A DNA stretch of 64,000 nt from Anaerosoma tenue (GTDB lineage: Bacteria > Actinomycetota > Coriobacteriia > Anaerosomatales > Anaerosomataceae): contig NZ_JALNTY010000003.1 of assembly GCF_023161965.1 (NCBI RefSeq), positions 291,271 to 355,270 on the forward strand. Direction: 5' to 3'. The first letter of the stretch is position 1, and the number at the start of each line of letters is the position of its first letter. Shown here in pieces: positions 36,566 through 45,179 of this stretch. The notes under the pieces were generated by a model, which ran no database searches, had not been told where the DNA came from, and saw nothing but the letters and a program-made list of their open reading frames with translations. A program made the translations under genes and the position numbers.

Positions 36566-36940
36566 TCAGCCGCGTGGTGCTGCTTGCAGGCACTTCTTGA
36601 CCGTTTCAAGCACCTTCGTGGGCTGGAACGGCTTCACCAGAAAGTCCATCGCGCCGTACTCGAGCGCCTCGACGATCATCTTCTGTTGACCCATGGCGCT
36701 CACCATGAGCACCCGCGCAGCGGGATCCTGGTCGCGGATCGTCTGCAGGGCTTCGAGTCCGCTCATACCCGGCATCGTGATGTCCATGGTGACGAGGTCG
36801 GGGTGCACCTCGTGGTACTTCTCCACTGCATCACGGCCGTTGACCGCCTCATAGATGACGTAGCCTTCCCGGGACAGGATGTCCCGGATCATCATGCGCA
36901 TGAACGCAGCGTCGTCGACGACGAGCACGGACCTAGGCAT
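36566..36940 (-). CDS. cheY: Chemotaxis response regulator CheY
   Basis: A 124-residue single receiver domain: acidic pair VVDDAAFMRM, phospho-Asp in LVTMDITMPGMSG, Thr/Ser switch in VLMVSAMGQ and Lys in DFLVKPF. It overlaps the end of cheW by 8 bases. In the absence of flagellar genes in view, its output could be a flagellar switch elsewhere or the type IV pilus motor. Confidence 0.96.
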   Translation of the reverse strand: MPRSVLVVDDAAFMRMMIRDILSREGYVIYEAVNGRDAVEKYHEVHPDLVTMDITMPGMSGLEALQTIRDQDPAARVLMVSAMGQQKMIVEALEYGAMDFLVKPFQPTKVLETVKKCLQAAPRG

Positions 36941-37424
36941 CGAGGCCACCTTCCTGGACTGTGCCGGCAGACGGGAGCACCGGCCTGGGTAGCGCCTTCT
37001 CCGCATCGAGCAGGATGATCAGCCGGTCGTTGTACGTGGCGACACCCTCGAACGCGTCGCTCATCACACTGGTGACAGCGGCTGCGGGCGCGGGCTTGAC
37101 GTCATCGACGGGGATCCGCGCCACCTCATGGACCCGGTCGACCGCAAGGCCCACGCCGCCCACGCCACCATCGGCGACGATGATGCGCGAGTGCGTCGTC
37201 GGCTCGAGGGGACGCCCCCGCAACTGCCGCCCGAGATCGACGAGCGGGAGGATCTGTCCGCGCAGGTTGAACACGCCCTCCACGCCCTCAGGAGCCCTGG
37301 GGACGGGAGTGGGGTCTTCGTACCTGATCACACTGCGCACAGCGGAGATCGGCAGCCCGTACTCCTCCTCGCACAGGCTGAAAAGGACGTACTGCCGGAC
37401 TTCGCTCGCAACGGGCTCGATCAC
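36933..37424 (-). CDS. cheW: Chemotaxis coupling protein CheW
   Basis: A 163-residue adaptor that links receptors to CheA. It has the CheW core [55 protein letters not shown] in outline, with the NLRG motif. The start is GTG 37424, overlapping the upstream receptor stop (GTGA), so translation is coupled. Confidence 0.95.
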   Translation of the reverse strand: MIEPVASEVRQYVLFSLCEEEYGLPISAVRSVIRYEDPTPVPRAPEGVEGVFNLRGQILPLVDLGRQLRGRPLEPTTHSRIIVADGGVGGVGLAVDRVHEVARIPVDDVKPAPAAAVTSVMSDAFEGVATYNDRLIILLDAEKALPRPVLPSAGTVQEGGLDA

Positions 37425-38749
37425 GCGTCCGCCTCTCCCAAACGGAACTGCAGGGTAGACTCCTCGAGACGATGGGCCATGTCGGCCAGATCCTGGGCCG
37501 AGGAGGATATCTCCTCCATGCACGCCGTCTGCTGTTCGGCTGCCGCGGCAGTCTCCTGGGCGCTCGCCGCGTTCTCCTCCACCACCGCCGCTATGTCATG
37601 CATCGCCCTGTCGACATCACCGGTACGCTTCGCCTGCTCCGCGGTGGTGTCGGCGATATGCTGGGCGAGCTGCGCGGTCCTGGTGACCGCCTCGGTGATC
37701 TGCCGGAGCGCATCGCCGCTACGCGAGACCACCTCGGCGCCAAGACGCACCTCGTTGGTGCCGATCTCCATGTACTTGATGGCGTTCGCGGTCTCCGCCT
37801 GGACCTCCTTGATGAGCTCGCCGATCTGCTCGGCGGCCTTGCCGGAGCCCTCCGCGAGCTTGCGCACCTCTTCGGCCACCACCGAGAAGCCCCGGCCCGA
37901 CTCGCCTGCGCGCGCCGCCTCTATCGCGGCGTTGAGCGAAAGGAGGTTCGTCTGGTCGGCGATCGTGGTGATCACATCGACGATCTGCCCGATCTCACTC
38001 GAGCGCTTGCCGAGCTTCTCCACGGAATCGGCGAGCACCAGGATCGCCTCAAGGACCTCGTTGATCTTCGCGATGGCCTCTTCGTTGGACTGCTCGCCGG
38101 CAAGGGCTACCTGAGCCGCTGCGTCGCTCGTGCGGCTGGCGTCCATGGCGCGGTCCGCGATATCGGTGACGCTTGTGGAGATCGACTCCATCGCAGCGGT
38201 GGTCTCCTCGACCTTCCTCGACTGGAGTTCTGCGCCGTGCGCGATCTGCTGCACCGACGACGAGATCTCCATCGACGAAGCGTTGATCTCCTCGGAAGAC
38301 GCGGACAGCTGCGTGGCCGCATTGGTGACCGACTCGGCCGAGATCCGTACCTGGCTGGCGATATCGGCCAGCGAGGCGATCAGCCCGTTGCACTCCGTGA
38401 CCAGCAAGCCGATCTCATCATCGTGCGGAGCATCCGCGCGAACGGTGAGGTCGCCTCCACCCGCCTCGACCATGACCGAGCCGAGGTCCCGGAGCGGCTC
38501 CAACACCCGCTTCTTGAACGCCGCACGCCATGCGAGCGAGCCCGGTACCGCGCAGATCGCCATCGCGATGGCGCCGAAGACGGCGATCGTTCGGAGTGTC
38601 TCGAACGGCAGGTCCAGCGTGTAGAGGGCGAACAGCCCCGTCGCCGTGAGCCCGACGAGCACCGCAGGCCCGATCGTGATCCACGTGAGAAGCGTGAAGG
38701 TGAACGACAGACCACGCTTCATCTGGCTGGCGCGGTTGTTCTCGGTCAT
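37421..38749 (-). CDS. Methyl-accepting chemotaxis protein with HAMP domain
   Basis: A 442-residue receptor with two adjacent transmembrane helices (about residues 13-35 and 42-62) and almost no extracytoplasmic loop, a HAMP domain ([24 protein letters not shown]) and a signalling coiled coil with tip [45 protein letters not shown] precedes the ATG. Like the receptor at 21886 it lacks a periplasmic sensor, so it probably reads an intracellular or membrane signal. Confidence 0.93.
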   Translation of the reverse strand: MTENNRASQMKRGLSFTFTLLTWITIGPAVLVGLTATGLFALYTLDLPFETLRTIAVFGAIAMAICAVPGSLAWRAAFKKRVLEPLRDLGSVMVEAGGGDLTVRADAPHDDEIGLLVTECNGLIASLADIASQVRISAESVTNAATQLSASSEEINASSMEISSSVQQIAHGAELQSRKVEETTAAMESISTSVTDIADRAMDASRTSDAAAQVALAGEQSNEEAIAKINEVLEAILVLADSVEKLGKRSSEIGQIVDVITTIADQTNLLSLNAAIEAARAGESGRGFSVVAEEVRKLAEGSGKAAEQIGELIKEVQAETANAIKYMEIGTNEVRLGAEVVSRSGDALRQITEAVTRTAQLAQHIADTTAEQAKRTGDVDRAMHDIAAVVEENAASAQETAAAAEQQTACMEEISSSAQDLADMAHRLEESTLQFRLGEADA

Positions 38750-38816
38750 GCGGACCCTCCTCGGCTTGTGCCACGTGACACGATGCTCATCGGTCAACGA
38801 TAGCAAACCCTTATCG

Positions 38817-39665
38817 TTACTGCAGTCCCCGCGGCTTCTGGTAGATGCGCTGTCTGCTGTCCACCAACACGAACCGCTCCGATACCTGAGGCGTGAGACG
38901 CTCGGAACGCCCGAGCACCAGATAGCCTCCCCGCGTGAGCGACTCCCAGAACGCGTTGAGCAGCCGCTCCTGGTCGTTCCGGTTGAAGTAGATGAATACG
39001 TTGCGACAAAACACCACGTCAACCCCATGTATCGGCGGGTTCTCGAAGAGGTTGAGGTACTGGAACCGTACGATGTCCTTCACGCTCTGGCGCATGCGCA
39101 TCCTGTCGCCATCGACCTCCACGTACCGCGTGCGGTCGGGTTCAGGGATATGCGCGATCTCCTTGGCCGGGTACTCGCCCGCCTTGGCGGTGGCCAACGC
39201 AACGGGGTCGATGTCCGTACCGATGACCATCGGCAGCATCGTTCCGGCGTCGAGACGTTCGATCGCGTCGAGCGCGGACATCGCCAAGGAATACGGCTCC
39301 TGGCCCGTAGCGCATCCCGCGGACCATATCCGCAGGAGCCGCTGCTTGCGTTGCTGCTTCGCCGACACCACCGCGGGAAGGACCTCATCCCTGAACAGCT
39401 GGTACACATCGGGGTCACGGAAGAACTGCGTCACATTGATGGTGAGCGTGTCGAGCAGCCTTGCGTACTCCTCAGGATGTGCATCGAGATACGCGGCGTA
39501 CTGCCGATACGTGGTCAGGCCGAGCGCGTTGAGCCGCACGTTGACCCGCCGCTCCACATATCGCGCACGAAACTGGCCGAGATCGAGGCCTCGATCGCTC
39601 ATCACTTTGGCCAACAACCGCTCGAGGCTGCCGCGGTTGATGTCCTCCCCCGCCCCTTGATGCAT
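38817..39665 (-). CDS. cheR: Chemotaxis methyltransferase CheR
   Basis: A 282-residue SAM-dependent enzyme that methylates receptor glutamates. The N-terminal helical domain (about 1-80, [35 protein letters not shown]) precedes the methyltransferase fold with [15 protein letters not shown] and [11 protein letters not shown] chose ATG 39665 (MHQGAG); upstream codons are not CheR-like. It is the first gene of the che run and lies opposite the L,D-transpeptidase, with a 101-base gap. Confidence 0.94.
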   Translation of the reverse strand: MHQGAGEDINRGSLERLLAKVMSDRGLDLGQFRARYVERRVNVRLNALGLTTYRQYAAYLDAHPEEYARLLDTLTINVTQFFRDPDVYQLFRDEVLPAVVSAKQQRKQRLLRIWSAGCATGQEPYSLAMSALDAIERLDAGTMLPMVIGTDIDPVALATAKAGEYPAKEIAHIPEPDRTRYVEVDGDRMRMRQSVKDIVRFQYLNLFENPPIHGVDVVFCRNVFIYFNRNDQERLLNAFWESLTRGGYLVLGRSERLTPQVSERFVLVDSRQRIYQKPRGLQ

Positions 39666-39696
39666 CGAACCCCCCGGCCCATGAACGTGCCCGGCC

Positions 39697-39724
39697 TTCA
39701 CACAGGACGATCCCATTGTAGAAT
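39697..39724 (+). promoter_or_regulatory. Promoter of the L,D-transpeptidase gene
   Basis: TTCACA (39697-39702), 16-base spacer, TAGAAT (39719-39724); both hexamers are 5 of 6 to consensus, 42 bases before the ATG at 39767. Confidence 0.6.
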
Positions 39725-39766
39725 ATGCGGCACGTGAACGGCCGCTCCCACCTGCAAGGAGCATAC

Positions 39767-40804
39767 ATGCACCGGGCGTCGCTTCCACTACGGATAACCG
39801 CACTCATCGCATCCCTCCTCCTTTTCGCCGCCGCCGGCGGGGGTGCTGTGGCCGTTGCCGACGACTGGCGTACCCGCGAGATCCTGCCACCGGGCTCGAC
39901 CATCGCCGGGGTCGACGTGTCGGGGATGACACGTCAGGCGGCGCGGGAGCACATAGCGCGCGATGTGGCAGCGCCGCTGGCCGATCCGATCACCGTCCGT
40001 CATGGCGACCGTTCGTTCACGCTCGACGCCGCATCCATGGTCGCGGTCGACGTCGACGCCATGGTGGAGACCGCCTTCCAGCCGCGAGTGGCTTCGACGC
40101 TCGCCGAGCGCGTGGCCGGCCGGTTCGCGGAGCGGGAGTCCGGCGGCTCCTCGGATCTCAGCATCACGCTTGACGAGAGCGCGCTCGCGACCTGGCTCGA
40201 ACGTACCGCCGCCTCGATAGAGACGACCGCCGCTGACGCCGCCCTCGCCCTGGAGACCGACACGATCGTCGTTCGTCCGTCGAGGGCCGGCGTGTCCCTG
40301 GACACCACTGCCACCGCCGATATCCTCAGGTCGGCGCTTACGAACGGCCAGCGGACGGTACAGGCGGTCGTGCGCAGCACGGAGCCCACGACGACCGAGG
40401 CCGACCTCGGCCCCGCGATACTCGTGGACATCTCCGAGCGCCGGCTCTACCTGTACGAGCGCGGCGCTCTCGCCAAGACGTACGGCGTGGCGGTGGGCAC
40501 CCCCGGCCACCCGACGCCGCGCGGGGAGTTCGAGATCACACAGAAGCGGTACATGCCCACGTGGGGGAACCCGGGGTCTGCCTGGGCGGCCAACATGCCG
40601 AGCTACATCGGCCCCGGACCCAACAACCCGCTCGGCACCAGAGCGTTCAACCTGAACGTGGGGGGTATCAGGATCCACGGCACCAACATCGACTCCTCGA
40701 TCGGCACCGCGGCATCACACGGGTGCATGCGGATGCACCGCTGGGACATCGAGGAACTCTACGAGCGCGTGGACGTGGGCACCCCGGTCTACGTGGTGCG
40801 ATAG
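39767..40804 (+). CDS. L,D-transpeptidase (YkuD) with VanW/PG4-like domain
   Basis: A 345-residue exported enzyme that makes 3-3 peptidoglycan cross-links. An N-terminal signal anchor (LRITALIASLLLFAAAGGGAVAVA) is followed by a PG_binding_4-type domain (GSTIAGVDVSGMTRQAAREHI) and a C-terminal YkuD domain (AILVDISERRLYLYERG) with the catalytic HGTN and SHGCMRM motif. AAGGAG precedes ATG 39767, which is preferred to the upstream in-frame ATG at 39725. It is monocistronic and divergent from cheR. Confidence 0.93.
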   Translation: MHRASLPLRITALIASLLLFAAAGGGAVAVADDWRTREILPPGSTIAGVDVSGMTRQAAREHIARDVAAPLADPITVRHGDRSFTLDAASMVAVDVDAMVETAFQPRVASTLAERVAGRFAERESGGSSDLSITLDESALATWLERTAASIETTAADAALALETDTIVVRPSRAGVSLDTTATADILRSALTNGQRTVQAVVRSTEPTTTEADLGPAILVDISERRLYLYERGALAKTYGVAVGTPGHPTPRGEFEITQKRYMPTWGNPGSAWAANMPSYIGPGPNNPLGTRAFNLNVGGIRIHGTNIDSSIGTAASHGCMRMHRWDIEELYERVDVGTPVYVVR

Positions 40805-40821
40805 AAGCCCGACCTGTCCGA

Positions 40822-41979
40822 TCAGGACCCGGCGCAGACCTCGCGGACCGCCTCCAGGGCACGGTCCACATCGTCCTCGGTCAGGTTCCAGCCGAGCCCG
40901 AACCGCACGGCGCCCGTCTCGAGCGTACCGGTCATGCTATGCGTCCACGGGCTGCAGTGCAGGCCCGCGCGGACCGCGATACCGTACCGACGGTCCAGCG
41001 AGAACGCGATCTCGTCCGGCGGGATCCTGTCGTGGGTCATGCTGACGACGGGGGCCCGCGGCACGTCGATCGCGGGTCCGAGCACCTTGACGCCCGGGAT
41101 ACCGAGCAACCCTTCATGCAGCCGGCGAGTGAGCGAACGCTCGCGCCGCTCGATCTCGGCGCCGTGCTCGAGCAGATACCTCGCCGCAGCGCCGAGACCT
41201 GCCGCCCCTGGCGTGTTCCCCGTACCGGCCTCGTACCGGTCGGGACGGATATCGGGCTGGGCGGGCTCCTCGGAGGGACCGCCTCCGCCGCCCTGCACGA
41301 GCTCCACCGGGGAGAGACCCGGCGCCAGGTACAGGACCCCGACGCCCTGAGGACCGAGCAAGCCCTTGTGGCCCGAGCACGCGTACGCGTCCACGCCGAG
41401 CGTGGCGAGATCGAGCGGCAGATGACCGGCGGCCTGCGCGCCGTCGACCACCATCACGGCGCCGTGCTCGTGCGCGATATCAGCGAGATCCGCCACCGGC
41501 TGGATGGCCCCCGTGACGTTGGACGCATGCTGACAGATCACCATGCGTGTGGCCGACGCCGCCACCGAGCGCTCCACGGCATCGGCGTCGATATGCCCTT
41601 CGCTGTCGGCTTGCACCCGCGCCACCTTCACGCCGCGGGCAGCAAGGACGTGCAGCGGTCGCACCACGGCGTTGTGCTCGAGCGCCGAGACGACGACCCG
41701 GTCGCCGCGTCTTAGCGTCCCCTTGAGAACGAGGTTGAGCGCGAAGGTGCAGCCTGGTGTGAACACGAGGTCCCTGGCGTCAGGGACGCCGAGAAGCCGG
41801 GCAACGTCGCCCCGGGCGCGCGTCACCGTGTGCTCGGCTGCGAGCGCCAGCGAGTGAGCGCCCCTCCCCGGGTTCCCCCCGGCCTCCAGAAGAGCCTCCT
41901 GCATGGCCTCGGCCACCCCGGGAGGTTTGGGCCACGAGGTCGCCGAGTGGTCGAAGTAGAGGATCGGCTGCGGGCACAT
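40822..41979 (-). CDS. Class V aminotransferase, EF2568-type cysteine desulfurase-like protein
   Basis: A 385-residue PLP enzyme. It opens YFDHSATSWPKPPGVAEAM, the short N terminus of the EF2568-type clade (related to cysteine desulfurases and selenocysteine lyases). The PLP-Lys is in YACSGHKGLLGPQGVG, and the C-terminal RAGLHCSPW contains the catalytic-type Cys. In other anaerobes members of this clade neighbour selenium-dependent molybdenum hydroxylase genes. Here it is the last gene of the W/Mo cofactor operon, 3 bases after mogA. A role in sulfur or selenium delivery to the cofactor is an inference. Confidence 0.88.
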   Translation of the reverse strand: MCPQPILYFDHSATSWPKPPGVAEAMQEALLEAGGNPGRGAHSLALAAEHTVTRARGDVARLLGVPDARDLVFTPGCTFALNLVLKGTLRRGDRVVVSALEHNAVVRPLHVLAARGVKVARVQADSEGHIDADAVERSVAASATRMVICQHASNVTGAIQPVADLADIAHEHGAVMVVDGAQAAGHLPLDLATLGVDAYACSGHKGLLGPQGVGVLYLAPGLSPVELVQGGGGGPSEEPAQPDIRPDRYEAGTGNTPGAAGLGAAARYLLEHGAEIERRERSLTRRLHEGLLGIPGVKVLGPAIDVPRAPVVSMTHDRIPPDEIAFSLDRRYGIAVRAGLHCSPWTHSMTGTLETGAVRFGLGWNLTEDDVDRALEAVREVCAGS

Positions 41980-41982
41980 GAC

Positions 41983-42468
41983 CTAGCCGTGTCCTCCCCC
42001 GGCCATCATCTCCACGGCATGTTCGATGACGCTCTCCACGAAACCGAACGACTCCCGCACCGCCTTCTCCGATCCGGGCATGTTCACGATCAGCGTGGTG
42101 CCTCGCTGGCCGGCCGTGCCACGGGAGATCATCGCGCGGTCGGTGATCTTCAGGCTCTCCGAGCGGATCACGTCGCCGATACCCGGCACCTCACGATCAC
42201 AGACCGCGAGCGTCGTCTCAGGCAGCACGTCACGAGGACCCAAACCCGTGCCGCCGGTGGTGAACACGACGTCGCAGCACGTTTCGTCGGCCATCTCCAC
42301 GAGCGCGGCCGCGATGGCGTCGCGATCGTCGGGCAGCAACCGGTAGTCGACGACCGTCCAACCGCGGGCCTCGGAAAGCTCCCTGAGCGCGGCGCCCGAG
42401 GTGTCCTCGGCCTCCCCGGCGGACCGGGTGTCCGATGATGTCAGAACCCCGACACGCAGATCGGCCAT
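41983..42468 (-). CDS. Molybdopterin adenylyltransferase MogA/MoaB
   Basis: A 161-residue MogA/MoaB-fold enzyme that activates molybdopterin by adenylation before metal insertion. It shows VGVLTSSDTRSAGEAEDTSG and the signature TTGGTGLGPRDVLPETT. Its ATG overlaps the stop of the MOSC gene by one base (TGATG). It forms a trimeric cytosolic enzyme in relatives and works with MoeA, encoded in the same operon. Confidence 0.93.
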   Translation of the reverse strand: MADLRVGVLTSSDTRSAGEAEDTSGAALRELSEARGWTVVDYRLLPDDRDAIAAALVEMADETCCDVVFTTGGTGLGPRDVLPETTLAVCDREVPGIGDVIRSESLKITDRAMISRGTAGQRGTTLIVNMPGSEKAVRESFGFVESVIEHAVEMMAGGGHG

Positions 42469-42911
42469 CAGGCACCCTCCCCGATCACGACGACCTCGTC
42501 ACCCACCGACACGCATCCACCCTCCAGGACGATCGCGAAGATCCCCTCCTTGGGCATCACGCAGTCACCCGCCTGGTAGTAGATAGCGCACTTGGTGTGG
42601 CACTCCTTGCCGATCTGGCTCACCTCGAGGAGCGTGTCCCCCACACGAACCCTGGTGCCCACAGGCAGTGACACGAGGTCGATGCCGCTCGTGGTGATGT
42701 TCTCGGCGAAGTCGCCCGCATCCACGTCCAGCCCCTTGGCCTGCATCTTCGCGATCGATTCTTCTGCGAGCAGACTTACCTGCCGGTGCCAGTCTCCCGC
42801 ATGCGCGTCCCCTTCGAAGCCGCTACCCACAACGAGCGTACCGCTCGTGCCCGGCGTCTTGCGAACGGTCTTCTTGGCCGAGAGGTTCACCGATGTGACG
42901 GTGGCCGCCAT
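42468..42911 (-). CDS. MOSC domain protein
   Basis: A 147-residue stand-alone MOSC domain. The motif SQIGKECHTKCAIYYQAGDCVMPKEGIF with clustered Cys is typical of the small MOSC proteins in anaerobe cofactor operons. MOSC domains handle sulfur transfer to, or carriage of, the molybdenum cofactor; the exact role here is unknown. It is coupled to mogA downstream and lies 3 bases after moaC. Confidence 0.9.
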   Translation of the reverse strand: MAATVTSVNLSAKKTVRKTPGTSGTLVVGSGFEGDAHAGDWHRQVSLLAEESIAKMQAKGLDVDAGDFAENITTSGIDLVSLPVGTRVRVGDTLLEVSQIGKECHTKCAIYYQAGDCVMPKEGIFAIVLEGGCVSVGDEVVVIGEGA

Positions 42912-42914
42912 GTG

Positions 42915-43421
42915 TCAGTCCTCCTTGTGAGCAGGGCTGGCGCCTTCACGGAGCCAGTGCCCCGATGCGCCGCCCGACTTCTCGAGCAAGCGCACATGAG
43001 CGATCTCCATGCCACGATCGACCGCTTTGCACATGTCGTACAGGGCGAGCGCAGCGGTCGATGCCGCCGTGAGCGCCTCCATCTCGATGCCGGTCTTGCC
43101 GTCCGTGGTGCATGTGGCGACGATGTGCACCCCGGCGTCCACGGGCTCGAGGTCGACCGCCACGCTCGTGATCGGCAGCGGGTGGCACAGCGGGATGAGG
43201 TCCGGCGTGCGCTTGGCCGCCTGGATACCGGCGATGCGGGCGACGGCGAAGACGTCTCCCTTGGGCGCCCGGCCCTCCACGATCATGGCGAGCGTCTCGG
43301 GCCGCATCCGGATCATCGCCTCGGCCGAAGCCTGGCGATGCGTCACCGGCTTGGACCCCACGTCCACCATGCGTGCGGAACCGTGTTCGTCGAGATGCGT
43401 GAGTTCATCACCGGATGCCAT
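42915..43421 (-). CDS. moaC: Cyclic pyranopterin monophosphate synthase MoaC
   Basis: A 168-residue enzyme that converts the MoaA product to cyclic pyranopterin monophosphate, the first stable pterin cofactor precursor. It has [37 protein letters not shown] and [31 protein letters not shown], with the catalytic Lys and Asp in place. It follows moaA by one base. Confidence 0.96.
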   Translation of the reverse strand: MASGDELTHLDEHGSARMVDVGSKPVTHRQASAEAMIRMRPETLAMIVEGRAPKGDVFAVARIAGIQAAKRTPDLIPLCHPLPITSVAVDLEPVDAGVHIVATCTTDGKTGIEMEALTAASTAALALYDMCKAVDRGMEIAHVRLLEKSGGASGHWLREGASPAHKED

Positions 43422-43422
43422 C

Positions 43423-44445
43423 TCAGCCTCCGATCTCTGACATATGGCGGACGGTGCCCAGTTGCTGGTTGTGGCTCTCCGGCTTCTCGGCGAGCGCCCT
43501 GTGGATCAACGCCCGGACATCCTCGTCGGAGCCACCGCGCAGCACGCTTCGGACGTCGATCTCGTCGTCACTGAACAGGCACGTGCGCAACCCGCCGTCG
43601 GCCGTGAGGCGAAGCCTGTTGCACTCGCTGCAGAAGTGGTGCGAGAGCGGCGAGATCATGCCGAGGGTTCCAGGCGCGCCGGCAAACCGGTAGTAGCTTG
43701 CCGGACCCCACCCGCCCGGCGCGTTGTCGCGCTCCACCGGCACCAACTCGCCGAAACCGAGGGCCGCGCCCTCAGTGGTAAGGCGCTCGAGGATCTCATC
43801 GGTCGGGACGTGATCGTCCGCGGTCCAGCCGTCGGTGTCCGAGCTCGCGCAACTGTGCGCGCCCACGTCGCCCACGGGCATGTACTCGATGAAGCGGATA
43901 TGGACGGGCCGCTCGAGCGTCATGCGAGCGAAGCCTGCCAGGTCCTGCTCGAGCGAGCGCACAACGACGACGTTGATCTTCACGGGATCCATGCCCACGC
44001 GAAATGCCGCCTCGATGCCCTCGAGAACGTCCTCGAGCTTCCCTCCGCGGGTGATCCGGGAGTAGACGTCGGGATCGAGCGTGTCGAGCGAGATGTTGAT
44101 ACGCTTGAGGCCCGCATCGGCCAGGTCCTCGGCGTACCGTGCGAGCAACGTGGCGTTGGTGGTCAGCGCGATGGCCTCGATGCCCGTGGTCTCGTGGAGG
44201 CGCCTGATGTGATCGACGATCCCGAGCCGCACCAGCGGCTCGCCTCCGGTGAGGCGAATCTTGCTGATGCCTTCTTCCGCGGCGATCCGCGCGAATCGCT
44301 CGATCTCCTCGAAGGTCAGTATCTCCTCATGCGCCTTCCACTCGATGCCGCCGGGCGGCATGCAGTACACGCATCGCAGGTTGCACCTATCAGTGACGCT
44401 GATGCGCAGGTAGTCTATGCGGCGTCCGTGCCTATCGATCGCCAT
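43423..44445 (-). CDS. moaA: GTP 3',8-cyclase MoaA
   Basis: A 340-residue radical SAM enzyme that converts GTP to 3',8-cyclo-GTP. The N-terminal SAM cluster motif is [13 protein letters not shown] (CxxxCxxC) and the C-terminal substrate cluster is [20 protein letters not shown]. The C terminus ends SEIGG: MoaA needs the terminal Gly-Gly to activate SAM chemistry, and both glycines are present. It overlaps mobB by 14 bases. Confidence 0.96.
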   Translation of the reverse strand: MAIDRHGRRIDYLRISVTDRCNLRCVYCMPPGGIEWKAHEEILTFEEIERFARIAAEEGISKIRLTGGEPLVRLGIVDHIRRLHETTGIEAIALTTNATLLARYAEDLADAGLKRINISLDTLDPDVYSRITRGGKLEDVLEGIEAAFRVGMDPVKINVVVVRSLEQDLAGFARMTLERPVHIRFIEYMPVGDVGAHSCASSDTDGWTADDHVPTDEILERLTTEGAALGFGELVPVERDNAPGGWGPASYYRFAGAPGTLGMISPLSHHFCSECNRLRLTADGGLRTCLFSDDEIDVRSVLRGGSDEDVRALIHRALAEKPESHNQQLGTVRHMSEIGG

Positions 44446-44959
44446 CCGGCCCGCCTTTCAGGAACGTGGTCTCGACGAGATCGGCAAGACCGGCCGCGTC
44501 GTCCAGGCCGAACACCGGTACGGAGCCGACCCGGATCTCCGGGTTGTCCGTCACGAGCGCGAAGAGCTCGGACGCCTCGCATACCAGTTCGGTGGACCTG
44601 GCTCGCCGGGAGACCTCGATCCGCACCTCGCCCGCGCGACGGTACCCCTCGGTGAGGAGGATGTCCACGTCGTGCGCCAGCGAGAGCAACTCGTCCAGGG
44701 ACGCTTCGTGATCCATCTGCCGCACCATGCCGAGCTTCGACGGCGAGCTCACGAGCGTTAATGCGGCTCCCGCCTTGGCGTGGCGCCAGGAGTCCTTGCC
44801 GGGCACGTCGATGTCGAAGTCGTGCACGTGGTGTTTGACACTGCCGACGCGGTAGCCGCGCTCCGTGAGAGCGCGGATCAACCGCTCCATCAACGTGGTC
44901 TTGCCCGAGTCGCTCTTTCCTACGACCGAGACGACCGGGATCGCGGCACTGTGGGCCAC
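44432..44959 (-). CDS. mobB: Molybdopterin-guanine dinucleotide biosynthesis adaptor MobB
   Basis: A 175-residue P-loop GTPase (VVSVVGKSDSGKTTLMERLI) with the MobB motif VGSVKHHVHDFDIDVPGKDSWRHAKAGA. It assists MobA in making bis-MGD. I start at GTG 44959, one base after the stop of the small upstream gene; the frame is open to 45040, but the added residues overlap that gene and look non-coding. Confidence 0.93.
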   Translation of the reverse strand: MAHSAAIPVVSVVGKSDSGKTTLMERLIRALTERGYRVGSVKHHVHDFDIDVPGKDSWRHAKAGAALTLVSSPSKLGMVRQMDHEASLDELLSLAHDVDILLTEGYRRAGEVRIEVSRRARSTELVCEASELFALVTDNPEIRVGSVPVFGLDDAAGLADLVETTFLKGGPDGDR

Positions 44960-44960
44960 G

Positions 44961-45179
44961 CTAGAAGCACCCGAGGTCGCAGTTGTGGACACGGAGACCG
45001 GCTGCGTCGGCGGCGGCGCCAGCCACCTTGTAGGGCACACCCTGGTCTTCAGCGAACTTGCGAAGCACGGGGCACGTGATCTTGCCGTCGCGCGCCTTGG
45101 CCTTCACGGCCTCCATCATCTCGTCGGTGACCTGCGATGCCCAGCGGGGATCCTTGAACTTCTGGCTGTCGCTGCTCAT
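44961..45179 (-). CDS. Small conserved-looking protein of the W/Mo cofactor operon
   Basis: A 72-residue soluble protein with no named family I can assign. It has a helical N terminus (DEMMEAVKAKARDGKITCPVL), a helix-turn-helix-like middle (FAEDQGVPYKVAGAAADAAG) and ends HNCDLGCF, giving three Cys in total. It overlaps moeA by 4 bases upstream and abuts mobB downstream, so it is embedded in the operon and translated with it. Similar short Cys-tailed proteins are, from memory, seen beside moaA/mobB in other anaerobes. A metal, sulfur or pterin handling role is speculation. Confidence 0.8.
   Translation of the reverse strand: MSSDSQKFKDPRWASQVTDEMMEAVKAKARDGKITCPVLRKFAEDQGVPYKVAGAAADAAGLRVHNCDLGCF

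Noticed and set aside
37472-38803. Plus-strand 443-codon frame opposite the chemoreceptor
   Set aside because: Repetitive Leu/Arg/Gly composition mirrors the receptor coiled coil; a shadow.
38796-38818. 7-bp hairpin at the end of cheR as a terminator
   Set aside because: AT-rich, weak, overlapping the stop codon and lacking a U-tract.
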